DNA of 64,000 bases from CFX2 sp014338005 (GCA_030263555.1 SZPE01000006.1:1-64000), one strand, 5' to 3'; positions 1 through 8,816 are shown, numbered from the stretch's first letter. Translations and numbers: made by a program. Notes: generated from the letters alone by a model not told the origin.

Positions 1-334
1 CCTCGACGGCCAGATCGGGGGCGAACTGGAACGCATCCGGCAGCGGCCAGCCCTGCCGTTCCCTCGACACGAACGATGCATTGGGGATGAGTACGTCGCC
101 GTTGGGCAAGGTATAACTGACTCCATCGCTGAAGACAAAACCCATCTGCCGAGGTTCGACATATTTGAGCATCACGAACATAATATGCGCGATAATCCAC
201 TGATGCCGCGGCCTCGCCGGTGGCGCTTCGATGATCTCCCCGTCGAGCAGTTCAAAGCGTTTTTGGGCGTTCTCAGGCTGGTCGTAGAGCGCGGATAAAT
301 CCTCACGGGTGAAACGCTGTTCGCGGATAGCCAT
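1..334 (-). CDS. Uma2-family (DUF820) PD-(D/E)XK nuclease-like protein, 3' end outside window
   Basis: The frame reads MAIREQRFTREDLSAL at the start and runs off the left edge after 111 codons, so the C-terminus is not seen. The visible pattern (RFELLDGEIIE, then a stretch containing SDGVSYTLPNGDVLIPNASF, then PDLAVE) matches the Uma2/DUF820 family, which has a restriction-endonuclease-like fold and is often multicopy in Cyanobacteria and Chloroflexota. The family core uses the Asp of the P-D segment and a later E-x-K; only the first part is visible here. The start is fixed by GAGGAGG about 8 bases before the ATG. Biological role is unknown; nuclease activity is inferred from the fold only. 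Confidence 0.8.
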   Translation of the reverse strand, partial: MAIREQRFTREDLSALYDQPENAQKRFELLDGEIIEAPPARPRHQWIIAHIMFVMLKYVEPRQMGFVFSDGVSYTLPNGDVLIPNASFVSRERQGWPLPDAFQFAPDLAVE

Positions 335-393
335 AAGTCTCGTCCTCCTCGCCCGCAAGAGCGCCCCGGTGCGGTCGCCCCACCATCATTGTA

Positions 394-1251
394 TCACGCG
401 CCGTCCCGGCGGAGGATGCGCCCCATCTCGCGCAGCACCAGATCGGGGCGTTCGTCGCGCAGCAGCGGCAGGCGGCTGCGCGTGCGGTGAAGCTGGTTGA
501 GGTCAATTTCCTGCACGATCAGCTTTTCGTCGAAGTAACAGCCGCGAGTCAAAAATTCGCCGTCTGGGTCAACAATGGACGAGCCGCCCCAGAAGTTTTT
601 GCCGTCCTCATAGCCGACGCGGTTGCAGTGAATGATGTAGCTGGTGAACAGGCTACCGTATGCCTGATTGACCAGCTCCACCCAGCGCGAGCCGGACAGC
701 CGGTCGCCGGCATCCAGCCCCCGACTGGGGCTGGCGCTGTGAAAAATGAGGATGTCCGCGCCGTCCAGCCACAGCAGATACGGCGGCGACATATGCCAGA
801 AGTCCTCGCAGATCAGCATCCCGGCCCGCCCGAAGCGCGTATCGAAGGCGCGCACATGTTCGCCCTGGTCGAAGTAGCGCCCTTCGTCGAACATGGCGTA
901 GGTCGGCAGGTAAATTTTTTGGTGAATGTGCAGGGTTTCCCCCTGCGACAGATAAGCCGCGCTGGTGTAAAAACGTTCGCGGCGGTCTTCCTGCACGAAG
1001 CCGAACACGATGTCCATGTGCTGGCTGGCGTCCAGCAGGGCGCGGAAGGCCGTGTCGTCCCGGCTGGCGCGGATCGCCACCTCCGGCACTAAATCCTGCA
1101 CCTGGTAGCCGGTCAGCGACAGTTCAGGGAAAACGATCAGGTCAACGCCGGCCTGGTCGGCCTGCTCGATGTAGGCCAGGTGTTTGTCCAGGTTGGCCGC
1201 CACGTCGCCCAGCTTGGGGTAAATCTGCGCCAGTCCGATCTTCAACCGCAT
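394..1251 (-). CDS. carbon-nitrogen hydrolase (nitrilase superfamily)
   Basis: A 285-residue soluble protein spanning one complete nitrilase domain. The expected catalytic triad is visible: Glu43 in FPELSLTGY, Lys112 in HQKIYLPTY and Cys148 in ICEDFW. Members hydrolyse amides or nitriles, or transfer glutamine ammonia. The closest motif match is to the glutaminase-like domains of NAD synthetases and to stand-alone nitrilase proteins, but there is no attached synthetase domain, so the substrate cannot be named. The start has GGAGATGG upstream. It lies downstream of the amidohydrolase gene on the same strand with an 84-base gap holding a repeat, so co-transcription is possible but unproven. Confidence 0.87.
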   Translation of the reverse strand: MRLKIGLAQIYPKLGDVAANLDKHLAYIEQADQAGVDLIVFPELSLTGYQVQDLVPEVAIRASRDDTAFRALLDASQHMDIVFGFVQEDRRERFYTSAAYLSQGETLHIHQKIYLPTYAMFDEGRYFDQGEHVRAFDTRFGRAGMLICEDFWHMSPPYLLWLDGADILIFHSASPSRGLDAGDRLSGSRWVELVNQAYGSLFTSYIIHCNRVGYEDGKNFWGGSSIVDPDGEFLTRGCYFDEKLIVQEIDLNQLHRTRSRLPLLRDERPDLVLREMGRILRRDGA

Positions 1252-1266
1252 ACCATCTCCTTAAAA

Positions 1267-1335
1267 ATTCAACACAGAGGCTCAAAGGCACAGAGAAGAT
1301 TCTCTTTTGTGCCTCTGCGTCTTTGTGTCTCTGTG
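1267..1335. repeat. imperfect inverted repeat of AACACAGAG / AAAGGCACAGAG type
   Basis: The intergenic stretch contains AACACAGAGGCTCAAAGGCA followed by an inverted, partly matching arm (GTGCCTCTGCGTCTTTGTGT). The same 7-9 base word (cacagag / gcctctgcgt) recurs within it. It resembles the dispersed 'CACAGAG' filler repeats seen between genes in many bacteria. It could also fold as a weak hairpin after the minus-strand gene that ends at 1336. Confidence 0.5.
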
Positions 1336-2964
1336 TTATGCATTTCTCTTCCAGCCGGGGCCGCGCACGACACGGCCCGGCGTCGCCCCGGTATGCTCAC
1401 CATCGTACAGCACCGGCGCGCCGTTCACCAGCACGTAAACCATGCCGGTGCTGTACCGGTGCGGCTGCTGCGGCGTGGCGTGATCCTGCACTTTGTCCGG
1501 GTCGAAAATCGCCACGTCGGCGGCGTAACCGGGCCTAAGCCAGCCGCGCCCTTCGATCTTCAGGTTGGCTGCCGGGAAGGATGTCAGCCGGCGGACGGCT
1601 TCTTCCAGCGGAATCAACCGCTCGTCACGCACGTATTTCGCCAGCACACGGGCGAACGAGCCGTAGGCGCGCGGGTGCGGGTTGGACTTTAAAAATACGC
1701 CCTCCGGGGCCTGCGACCCGGCATCGGAGCAGAAGCTCACCCAGGGCAGCGCCGCCTGCCGCCGCAGGTTGTCCTCCGACATGCTGAAGTACATGGTAAA
1801 AACGCGGCTGTTGTCCTCCACGATCAAATCCATCAGCGTATCTTCCGGGGACGTGCCGCGTTCGGCGGCCACTTCCGCCAGCGTTTTGCCGGTTAGCGGC
1901 TTCAAGCGTTCGGTCTTAAAACCGGCCACCATGATACGGTCGGCCCAGTTTTCGGCGTACATGTTCTCCCACTGGTCGGCGGGCTGGACGATTTCGGCCT
2001 TGATGCGGGCGCGGGTGTCGGGGTCTTTCAGCCGTTCGACCAGCGCGTTGTGGCCGCCCTCGTGCGCCCAGGGCGGCAGCGACGCATCCAGCCCGGTGCC
2101 GGAAAACGGGTAGGTGTACATATCGGCGGTGATGGGCAGCCCTTCGGCGCGGGCGGTTTCGATGCGGGCGATGGCCGTTTCCATCTTGTGCCAGTTGGAG
2201 CGCCCCGCCGCCTTGAGATGATAAATCTCGCCCCGGACGCCAGCTTCCCGCACGATGGTGAAAAATTCGTCCAGCGCCTCTAAAAACGCGCTGCCTTCGC
2301 TGCGAAGATGCGAGATGTACAGGCCGTCGTATTCCGCGACCACCCGCGCCAGCTCGACCAGTTCTTCGGTGGTGGAATAAAATTCCGGCGGGTAAATGAG
2401 CGCCGTTGACAGACCGACCGCGCCTTCTTCCATTGCCTGCCGCAGCAGCGTTTTCATCTGTTCGCGTTCGGCGGGCGTGGGGCGGCGGTCATCGTAACCG
2501 ACGGCGTAAACGCGCAGCGTGCCGTACCCAACGAACGAGGCGATATTGGGGGCAACACCGCGCCGCTCCAGGTAGTCCAGGTATTCGCCCAGGGTCGTCC
2601 ATTCGATGTCGTAACGAATGTCGCCCTGGCGCATGAAACCGCCGGGCGATGTGTCTTTCATTTCTTCGGTCAGCGGCCCCATAGACGAGCCTTCGCCCAT
2701 CACTTCCAGCGTCACGCCCTGGCGAATCTCGCTTTGCGAGCGGCCATCTTCGATCAGCGACTCGCTTGACCAGCTTAACATATTGATAAAGCCAGGCGCG
2801 ACCGCCAGCCCATCGGCGTTGATGATCTGGGCGGCGCCGGCATCCTTCAGGTCGCCGACCGCCGCGATTTTGCCGCCGCCGATGGCTAGATCGCCCCGGA
2901 AGGGCGCGCCGCCGCCGCCGTCATAAATCGTACCGCCGCGTATGAGGATGTCGTAGTCGGGCAT
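1336..2964 (-). CDS. D-aminoacylase-like amidohydrolase (N-acyl-D-amino-acid deacylase family), atypical metal site
   Basis: A 542-residue protein with the start and end typical of the amidohydrolase-3/D-aminoacylase family (DILIRGGTIYDG at the N-terminus; RGWLRPGYAADVAIFDPD near the C-terminus). Family enzymes bind zinc through an HxH pair after strand 1, a Cys, two later His and an Asp. Here the late ligands are visible: His219 in YISHLRSEG, His249 in IYHLKA and Asp414 in FCSDAG. The early HxH is replaced by GFINMLSW (residues 58-65), and the usual Cys region reads VMGEGSSMG. It may therefore be mononuclear or act on a different substrate. GGGAGGGG precedes the ATG. Function beyond the fold is uncertain. 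Confidence 0.82.
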   Translation of the reverse strand: MPDYDILIRGGTIYDGGGGAPFRGDLAIGGGKIAAVGDLKDAGAAQIINADGLAVAPGFINMLSWSSESLIEDGRSQSEIRQGVTLEVMGEGSSMGPLTEEMKDTSPGGFMRQGDIRYDIEWTTLGEYLDYLERRGVAPNIASFVGYGTLRVYAVGYDDRRPTPAEREQMKTLLRQAMEEGAVGLSTALIYPPEFYSTTEELVELARVVAEYDGLYISHLRSEGSAFLEALDEFFTIVREAGVRGEIYHLKAAGRSNWHKMETAIARIETARAEGLPITADMYTYPFSGTGLDASLPPWAHEGGHNALVERLKDPDTRARIKAEIVQPADQWENMYAENWADRIMVAGFKTERLKPLTGKTLAEVAAERGTSPEDTLMDLIVEDNSRVFTMYFSMSEDNLRRQAALPWVSFCSDAGSQAPEGVFLKSNPHPRAYGSFARVLAKYVRDERLIPLEEAVRRLTSFPAANLKIEGRGWLRPGYAADVAIFDPDKVQDHATPQQPHRYSTGMVYVLVNGAPVLYDGEHTGATPGRVVRGPGWKRNA

Positions 2965-2965
2965 G

Positions 2966-3012
2966 AAACCCCTCCCTAAATCCCTCCCCGTACACGGAGA
3001 GGGACTTCAAAA
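2966..3012. repeat. dispersed palindromic repeat (CCCTCCCCGTACACGGAGAGG type)
   Basis: CCTCCCCGTACACGGAGAGG forms a near-perfect hairpin just upstream of the amidohydrolase start, overlapping its leader. Related copies lie at about 26240-26310, 26548-26605 and 47837-47880, the last three inside reading frames. Confidence 0.6.
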
Positions 3013-3041
3013 TGCAAAATCTTTTTTCCCTGTGTACGGGG

Positions 3042-3812
3042 CTAACTCCCTTTGACCAGCCGCCAGAGGCCCAGCGCCAGCAGCCCTAGGTCGAACCACT
3101 GGTCGAGCCGCAGCCCGATCAGGGTCGCTACCGCATCACCCCGGTAAAAGCCTATCACAAACATGCCGGCGCTGAGCAGCACCAATACAAGCCAAAAGCG
3201 CCGGCGGCGCAGCCAGCCGCGCCACAGCAGCAGGCCGGCCAGCAGCAGCCCGCCCGCCGACAGCAGCAGCCCGAAAAGCTGCGTATTATAACGCGGCGCG
3301 ACGATGCCGAAGATGTCGGCGCTTTCCCCGGCCACCAGCGGCGGATAATCGGCCAGCGTGGGGACTTCCTGGCCGTAACCGCAGGCGGCGGCCATGCAGC
3401 CCCACCAGCCCGCCAGCCCGATCAGCGGCAGGCCGGGCATCAGTGTGTCCAGCAGGGAGTCGGCATTCACCCGGCGCAGCCGCGCCGCCAGCTTTAGCCC
3501 GATCACGCCGCCCAATGCCGCGCCGTGCCAGTTCAGGCCGCCCAGCTCCAGGTGGAATGCCTCGCCCAGGTTATTGCCAAAATAATCCCAACTGAGCAGC
3601 ACATGCCCCAGCCGCGCCAGGATCACCGCGCCGATGAGCGCCCCCAGATAAACGTCGGCAGCGGCGGCAGCACGCAGCAGCGAGCGTGTTTCGCCGTCTG
3701 CCAGCCGGGCGCGGTGGAGGCCAATAACCGCGCTGGCGAGAATGGCTATCGCCAGCAGCAGGGTAAACGTCTGCAACGTCCAGGGGCCAATCGTCGTATA
3801 TAAGCTAGGCAT
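3042..3812 (-). CDS. lgt: prolipoprotein diacylglyceryl transferase (Lgt) family membrane protein
   Basis: A 256-residue polytopic protein with about seven hydrophobic segments. Lgt-family landmarks are GLNWHGAALGGVIG (compare the Lgt HG-x-GG loop), RLGHVLLSWDYF and PRYNTQLFG (compare PSQLYE). Lgt moves diacylglycerol from phosphatidylglycerol to the lipobox cysteine of prelipoproteins in the cytoplasmic membrane. The usual GRxGNFxN signature is not clearly present (GWWGCMAAACGYG instead), so this may be a divergent paralog. The ATG at 3812 is preferred because GGAAGG lies 5 bases upstream; a GTG two codons earlier is the alternative. A lipobox protein is encoded at 7799-8809, so a working Lgt would have a local client. 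Confidence 0.72.
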   Translation of the reverse strand: MPSLYTTIGPWTLQTFTLLLAIAILASAVIGLHRARLADGETRSLLRAAAAADVYLGALIGAVILARLGHVLLSWDYFGNNLGEAFHLELGGLNWHGAALGGVIGLKLAARLRRVNADSLLDTLMPGLPLIGLAGWWGCMAAACGYGQEVPTLADYPPLVAGESADIFGIVAPRYNTQLFGLLLSAGGLLLAGLLLWRGWLRRRRFWLVLVLLSAGMFVIGFYRGDAVATLIGLRLDQWFDLGLLALGLWRLVKGS

Positions 3813-3897
3813 AAACACCTTCCGGTTCTGCCGAAGGTTAATATGAGCGTACCCCTAATATCGGGGGGTCACAATGGGTAAGGCAGAAATCAGATGT

Positions 3898-3903
3898 TAT
3901 AAT
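3898..3903 (+). promoter_or_regulatory. putative -10 box TATAAT for the SPFH gene
   Basis: A perfect TATAAT lies 79 bases before the ATG at 3983, in an AT-richer gap between divergent genes. No good -35 is seen at the standard spacing, as at most promoters in this window. Confidence 0.4.
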
Positions 3904-3982
3904 ACCGTTGATTCTGCTATACCTAAAGGTATTTTGCAGGCGATCTGATGATGAAAAGTCGGTTAATTAAGGAGTGAAAAGC

Positions 3983-5080
3983 ATGGGTGGAGTCAGTGCC
4001 ATCATCGGTACATTGGCCCTGTTAGGTTTCCTGCTCTTTCTGGTCGGCGCGGGGCTGGCCGTCATGGCCGCCTCGCAGGGGCGGCCCGCGCGCGGCGGCG
4101 TGCTGCTGGCGCTCATCGGCCTGGTGGCCGGCCTGCTGCTCAGCCTCGTCAGCCAGGGCATTCTGATCGTCGAGCCGACCCAGGTAGCGGTTGTCGTCAA
4201 TACCCTGACCGGTACGCTGGAGGAACCGGCGCGCGGCGCGGGTACGTCCATCGTTATCCCGGTCGTCCAGCTGTATTACATCTATCCCATCACGCAGCAG
4301 CAGTATACGATGGCGGGTAAAGAACTGGAGGGCCAGGTGCGCGGCAACGATGCCGTGCAGGCACGAACGCGGGACGGGCAGGAAATTTCGATGGATATCA
4401 CCGTTTTGTACGCCGTCAACCCCGGCAAGGTGAACACGGTGCATACCCGCTGGCAAACCGGCTACCAGGACAACTTTGTGCGCCCGACCGTGCGCGGCAT
4501 CGTCCGCGAGGTGGTGTCCGGCTACGGCGCGGAGGAAATCTACGGCACGGCGCGCGGGGCGCTGGAAAATGAAATGCAGGAGCGCGTCGGCCAGCGTTTT
4601 GATGAAGAAGGGCTGATCCTGACCGACCTGCTGGTACGCGACATCAGCTTCTCGGAGCAGTTCCGCCAGGCTATCGAACAGAAGCAGATCGCCGACCAGG
4701 AAGCCCAGCGCGCTGAACTCCAGATTCGCCAGCGTGAAAACGAGGCCGCCCAACTGCGCGCCCAGGCCCAGGGCGAACGCGACGCCCGCATCGCCCGCGC
4801 CGAAGGTGAAGCGCAGGCCATCGTGCTGCGCGCCCAGGCCGAGGCGGAAGCCCTGCGGCTGGTCAGCGAGCAGATCGCGGCCAACCCCAGTTTGATCCAA
4901 TACCTGTACGTGCAAAACCTGAGCGATAATGTCAGCATCGCGCTGGTTCCGTCCAACAGCCCGTTCCTGTTCGACTTCGCCAGCCTGGCCCAGCCAAACG
5001 CGGATTTCGTCGCGCCCAGTGTGCCGGAGATCACCGTCCCGCAGGCCGAGCCGGAAGCGACGCCGCAGCCGGGCGGGTAA
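3983..5080 (+). CDS. SPFH/prohibitin (band 7) family membrane protein
   Basis: A 365-residue protein. Two N-terminal hydrophobic segments (about residues 5-25 and 35-55) are followed by an SPFH/band 7 domain (about 60-240) with IVEPTQVAVVVNTLTG at its start and VRDISFSEQFRQAIEQKQIA at its end. A long Ala/Glu/Arg coiled coil follows (about 240-300), then a short P/E-rich tail. Such proteins form ring oligomers in the membrane and organise proteases or lipid microdomains; the partner here is unknown. The ATG at 3983 is chosen over the GTG three codons upstream because AAGGAG (3969-3974) is correctly spaced for the ATG and overlaps the GTG. Confidence 0.9.
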   Translation: MGGVSAIIGTLALLGFLLFLVGAGLAVMAASQGRPARGGVLLALIGLVAGLLLSLVSQGILIVEPTQVAVVVNTLTGTLEEPARGAGTSIVIPVVQLYYIYPITQQQYTMAGKELEGQVRGNDAVQARTRDGQEISMDITVLYAVNPGKVNTVHTRWQTGYQDNFVRPTVRGIVREVVSGYGAEEIYGTARGALENEMQERVGQRFDEEGLILTDLLVRDISFSEQFRQAIEQKQIADQEAQRAELQIRQRENEAAQLRAQAQGERDARIARAEGEAQAIVLRAQAEAEALRLVSEQIAANPSLIQYLYVQNLSDNVSIALVPSNSPFLFDFASLAQPNADFVAPSVPEITVPQAEPEATPQPGG

Positions 5081-5100
5081 ACACGCGGCAGTGTGTAGGT

Positions 5101-5126
5101 AGGGGTGGGTTGAGAAACCCGCCCCT
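5101..5126. terminator. hairpin downstream of the SPFH gene (GGGGTGGGTT / AACCCGCCCC)
   Basis: Arms 5101-5111 and 5116-5126 pair with one G-T wobble around a GAGA loop, 20 bases after the stop. There is no clear T-run, so termination is uncertain. A sequence-related hairpin lies at 46031-46055. Confidence 0.45.
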
Positions 5127-5136
5127 GCGGAAATTC

Positions 5137-5180
5137 TCTGCGACCTTCCCCTCTTTACGCGCTTTGCGTTGAGTCTTTTC
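5137..5180. repeat. dispersed repeat containing CGCGCTTTGCGTT
   Basis: TCTTTACGCGCTTTGCGTTG here closely matches CCTTTGCGCGCTTTGCGTTA at about 44049-44068. An opposite-sense relative (CGCCAAAACGCCAAGAACGC) lies at about 63442. The rest of the 265-base gap to dnaJ shows no gene. Confidence 0.5.
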
Positions 5181-5345
5181 TCTGCATGGTGGGCGGCCCA
5201 ACACAGCCGCTCACCCACGTAAATATTGTCTAAGAAAAACCCACGCCCGATTGACTCCCCCTCAGCTTAACCATAAAATTAAGGTGGACTGAAATACTGT
5301 GTAAGGGTTTATATTTCGTGTAGAAAAAGTGTCGGGTCATAACCT

Positions 5346-6254
5346 ATGGCGAAGGACTACTATCAAACGCTGGGTGTCAAACGTGACGCCAGCGAAAAAG
5401 ACATCAAAACCGCCTTCCGCAAGCTGGCGAAAAAACATCACCCGGACGCTAATCCGAACGATCCCAACGCCGAGTCGCGCTTCAAGGAGATCAACGAGGC
5501 GTATGAGGTGTTGAGCGACCCGGAAAAACGGGCGCGTTATGACCGCTTCGGCACGGCCAACCCGCAGTTCGACCCGAACTTCCCCGGCCAGACCTACACA
5601 TATACCAATGTGGACATGGGCGATTCGCCCTTTGCCGACATCCTGGAGTCGCTGTTCGGCAGTTTTGGCCGGTCAGGGCGTTCGCGGGGCGCGTCGGGCG
5701 GTTTTCGGGGCAGCCCGTTCGGCGGGGCGGTGAATATGGATGCGGATGGCGAGGACATCCGCCAGAAAGTGACCATCAGCCTGAAGGAAGCCTACACCGG
5801 CACAAGCCGCCTGGTGACTAAAGGCGACCGGACGGTGAAGGTGAACATCCCGGCGGGGGCCGCCACCGGCACGAAAGTGCGGCTTTCCGGCGAGGGGATG
5901 CCCGGCACGGGCGGCGGTCGCTACGGCGATTTGTATCTGATCGTGGAGGTCGCGCCGGACGCGCAGTTCGAGCGTAAAGGCGACGACCTGTACGTGGACG
6001 TGAAAGTGGATATGTTCACGGCTTTGCTGGGCGGCGAGGTGGAAGTCCCCACGATGGAGCGCCCGGTCAAACTGCGGATTCCGCCCGGCACGCAGTCCGG
6101 GCGTAAGTTCCGGCTGCCCGGCAAAGGGATGCCGGTGCTGCGGCAGAAAGACCAGCGCGGCCACCTGTACGCGCGCGTGTTGATTACCGTGCCGGAACAC
6201 CTGAACGCCGAGCAGAAGGCGCTGGTGGAGCGCCTGCGCGACTCGCTGCGGTGA
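5346..6254 (+). CDS. CbpA-type DnaJ (Hsp40) co-chaperone
   Basis: A 302-residue protein with an N-terminal J domain (residues 1-68) carrying HPD in KKHHPDANPND. A Gly/Phe/Ser-rich linker follows (about 90-125), then two beta-sandwich substrate domains of the DnaJ C-terminal type (about 133-295). The four CxxCxGxG zinc repeats of classical DnaJ are absent, so it is the class II (CbpA-like) type. It would stimulate DnaK ATPase and hand over unfolded clients. No Shine-Dalgarno is evident before the ATG, no CIRCE element was seen upstream, and no dnaK or grpE is adjacent. Confidence 0.93.
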   Translation: MAKDYYQTLGVKRDASEKDIKTAFRKLAKKHHPDANPNDPNAESRFKEINEAYEVLSDPEKRARYDRFGTANPQFDPNFPGQTYTYTNVDMGDSPFADILESLFGSFGRSGRSRGASGGFRGSPFGGAVNMDADGEDIRQKVTISLKEAYTGTSRLVTKGDRTVKVNIPAGAATGTKVRLSGEGMPGTGGGRYGDLYLIVEVAPDAQFERKGDDLYVDVKVDMFTALLGGEVEVPTMERPVKLRIPPGTQSGRKFRLPGKGMPVLRQKDQRGHLYARVLITVPEHLNAEQKALVERLRDSLR

Positions 6255-6359
6255 GGCAGGGGCGCAGATCAGGCCAGGCTGCCGTCTCCATGACGCGCCT
6301 GGTGCATTTTCGCGCCCCTCTCCACCGACTCGTTGTACGTGAAAGGGTTTGCCGACGGT

Positions 6360-7700
6360 TTAGCGCCGCAGGCGGGATACCAGCGCCAGCGCGGCAGGGG
6401 CCAGGAACGGCAGCACACTGTCGCCGGGCGCTAACCGGAACGGCAGGCTGTTTTCCACCGGCGACAGCGGTGCCGGCACGAAGATAAACACAAACACCAC
6501 CAGCGCCAGCACCGCCACCCAGCGCCGACGGCTGTCCAGCGGCGTTATCATGTCCAGCGGCGTGGCGTACATACGCCCGAAGATCAGCAGCAGAATCACC
6601 CAGAACAGCCATACATCCGTGACCAGCACCAGCGCCACCATCACCGCCAGCAGCGGAAAGTACAGCTTGCGCGCGCGGTCGCCGATCAAAGCGTACAGCA
6701 CATGCCCACCGTCAAGCTGGCCGATGGGGATGAGGTTGAGCGCCGTCACCAGCAGCCCCGTCCAGCCCGCCCAGGCAAGCTGGCTGCAATTGATACACAC
6801 ATCCATCCGGCCATCCGGCACAAAACGCCCGTAAGTGAGCGTTTTCGCCAGCGCATACAGCAGCGAGTCGCCTTCGTACAGCCCGCCGCCGGTGATCGGC
6901 TGGAGCGGCGCGCTGGACAGGCCGATGAATAAAATCGGGATGGCGAACAGCAGGCCGGTCAGCGGCCCGGCAGCGCCCACGTCCAGCAGCATTTTGCGGT
7001 TCCGCATCGGCTGGCGAAGCTGGATGAACGCGCCCATCGTGCCGAACAGGCTGATGAGCGGCAGCGGGATGAAATACGGCAGCGTCACCGCCAGCTTGTG
7101 ACGCCGCGCCGCGAAATAATGCCCCAGTTCGTGCGCGCCCAGAATGAGCAGGATGCTGGCGGCATATGGCAGGCCGCGCCACAGCTCGCCCCAGAAGTTA
7201 TTGCTCAACCGCACCGCCAACAGCGGGTTCACCCGCGCGATATTGCCGATGGCGAGGTCGGCGCCGACGATCAGCACGCTGACCAGCGTCAGCAAAAACA
7301 GCACCAGGTTCGGCCACCAGGGGCGCGGCTGCGGGTTGATGCGCCCGCAGATGATCTGGACGACGTGCGGCCCGGCGGTTTCGCCGCGATTGGGGTCGGC
7401 GGGGCGAAAAATCGGCAGGTGCTGGATGTCCGCCAACTGCCGGTCGAGTTTATCATACGCTTCTTCCGACTCGATCAGCAGGCGGCCTTCAAAAGTCGCC
7501 AGCAGCTGGTTTTCCATCAGGTTCGGCGGCAGGCCGTCGGGCTGCGGGCTGCGTTCGGCGAAGGTTTCTTTTTCGATCAGCAGGACGCCCGCCACCATCT
7601 GGCGAATCTCGTTGACCAGCATCTCCTCGCGGGTCAGCGGCGGTTGAGCCAACCGCAGCGCGGTCTGATCGTTGCGAGAGGTAGCGGGTTCATTAAACAT
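6360..7700 (-). CDS. site-2 protease (M50) family intramembrane zinc metalloprotease
   Basis: A 446-residue polytopic membrane protein. A soluble N-terminal region of about 125 residues is followed by hydrophobic segments. The zinc motif is GAHELGHYFAARRH (HExxH at 190-194), and the second metal-binding segment is NLIPIGQLDGGHVLYALIG, the NxxPxxxLDGG motif of site-2 proteases. This group resembles the plant EGY and cyanobacterial S2P-like proteins that carry an N-terminal extension. It would cleave membrane-spanning substrates such as anti-sigma factors or remnant peptides; no partner is adjacent. CAGGAG precedes the ATG. It converges with dnaJ. Confidence 0.92.
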   Translation of the reverse strand: MFNEPATSRNDQTALRLAQPPLTREEMLVNEIRQMVAGVLLIEKETFAERSPQPDGLPPNLMENQLLATFEGRLLIESEEAYDKLDRQLADIQHLPIFRPADPNRGETAGPHVVQIICGRINPQPRPWWPNLVLFLLTLVSVLIVGADLAIGNIARVNPLLAVRLSNNFWGELWRGLPYAASILLILGAHELGHYFAARRHKLAVTLPYFIPLPLISLFGTMGAFIQLRQPMRNRKMLLDVGAAGPLTGLLFAIPILFIGLSSAPLQPITGGGLYEGDSLLYALAKTLTYGRFVPDGRMDVCINCSQLAWAGWTGLLVTALNLIPIGQLDGGHVLYALIGDRARKLYFPLLAVMVALVLVTDVWLFWVILLLIFGRMYATPLDMITPLDSRRRWVAVLALVVFVFIFVPAPLSPVENSLPFRLAPGDSVLPFLAPAALALVSRLRR

Positions 7701-7798
7701 CGTTTGCTCCTGGGTATAAAGCCTGCCGGGCGCTGCGCGCGATGCAGCCGTGCTTTCACCCGGCGACTGATGGCAGTCGTCACTATAACCGATTCACA

Positions 7799-8809
7799 TT
7801 AAGGCGGCGTGATAATCTGCCAGGCGCGGCCCTGCGGCAGCAGCTGCAGCACCGTGCCGTTGGCGCTGTTCAGGTACAGGTTTTCAGCGCCTTCGCCGAC
7901 GCCCACCGTCTGAGAGAAACCTTCGTAGGCGGATTCTTCGGCCAGCCCCAGCCCCAGCCGATTGCGAACCAGATCATTGCCGCGCCAGACGAAACCCAGC
8001 GCACGTTTGGGCTGGACAAGCCCCGGCGGCAGCGCGCGCTCGAAGTTTTCGTCCAGTTCGGGATGCACCGCCGGGTTGTAGCGATTTTCAAAGGCCACCC
8101 AGGACGGCTCAAGGCCGTCGTTGAACAGCGCGTACACCCGGTTGAGCGCCTGAACGTATACCATACGCCCGCGCTCAAACGGCTGCTCGACCAGCGTGGT
8201 CGGCTGCGCCGGGCCGTTCGGGCAGGCCTCCGGCGGCGGCAGGAAAAACCAGGCGTCCGGGCAGGCCAGCGGCAGGGTAAGTGTCTGCTCGGCCTTCAGC
8301 GCGCCGTCGCCAACGCTGAGGACAAAACTCACCTGTCCCCGGTCGGCGCGGCGGGTCGGCACGGTCAGGTTGCCGTCCGGCGCTACGTTCCACAACTGGT
8401 TGCGTTCGCCGTTCTGGTCAAGGCGGTAGATGACCGCGCCGTTGGCCCCGCGTGTAGACCAGAACAGCGTTACCGGGTCGCCGGGGGCGACGGCCAGCGT
8501 ATCGGACGTAAAAAATTCGATGCGCGGCGCGTTGGGGTTGGCGGCGCGGGTGGGCGTGGACAGCGCGGCAGCGGCGCGCGTGACGCCGAACAGCGGCGTG
8601 GGCGACGGGCCGAAGGTGGCCGTCAGCGGCGGCGGCGTGGGCGAAACCAGCGCCTCAAAACCCGGCGTGCGCGTGGGCGTCTCGGTGAAGGTGGCCGTCG
8701 CCGAAGGCCGCGCAGTGGGGATGACCAGCGGCGCGCCCGCGCCACAGGCGTTTAACGCCAGCGCGACAATCAGCAGGCAGAAAAAAGCGGTTCGGTAACG
8801 TTTTTCCAT
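7799..8809 (-). CDS. lipoprotein with T/P-rich linker, unknown function
   Basis: A 336-residue protein when started at the ATG at 8809: KRYR, a hydrophobic stretch and LNAC, a clear signal peptide and lipobox. A Thr/Pro-rich spacer (about residues 20-90) leads to an Ig-like segment (RIEFFTSDTLAVAPGDPVTL) and a C-terminal domain (about 190-336) rich in aromatic and polar residues that I do not recognise. It is probably anchored on the outer face of the membrane. The longer frame upstream (to 8851) is rejected because it would bury the signal peptide. A TATACT box ends seven bases before the ATG, so the mRNA may be leaderless. Confidence 0.8.
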   Translation of the reverse strand: MEKRYRTAFFCLLIVALALNACGAGAPLVIPTARPSATATFTETPTRTPGFEALVSPTPPPLTATFGPSPTPLFGVTRAAAALSTPTRAANPNAPRIEFFTSDTLAVAPGDPVTLFWSTRGANGAVIYRLDQNGERNQLWNVAPDGNLTVPTRRADRGQVSFVLSVGDGALKAEQTLTLPLACPDAWFFLPPPEACPNGPAQPTTLVEQPFERGRMVYVQALNRVYALFNDGLEPSWVAFENRYNPAVHPELDENFERALPPGLVQPKRALGFVWRGNDLVRNRLGLGLAEESAYEGFSQTVGVGEGAENLYLNSANGTVLQLLPQGRAWQIITPP

Positions 8810-8816
8810 GCTGGGT

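Noticed and set aside
5230..5345. CIRCE/HrcA operator upstream of the DnaJ-type gene
   Set aside because: No TTAGCACTC...GAGTGCTAA inverted repeat is present; the gap is just AT-rich.
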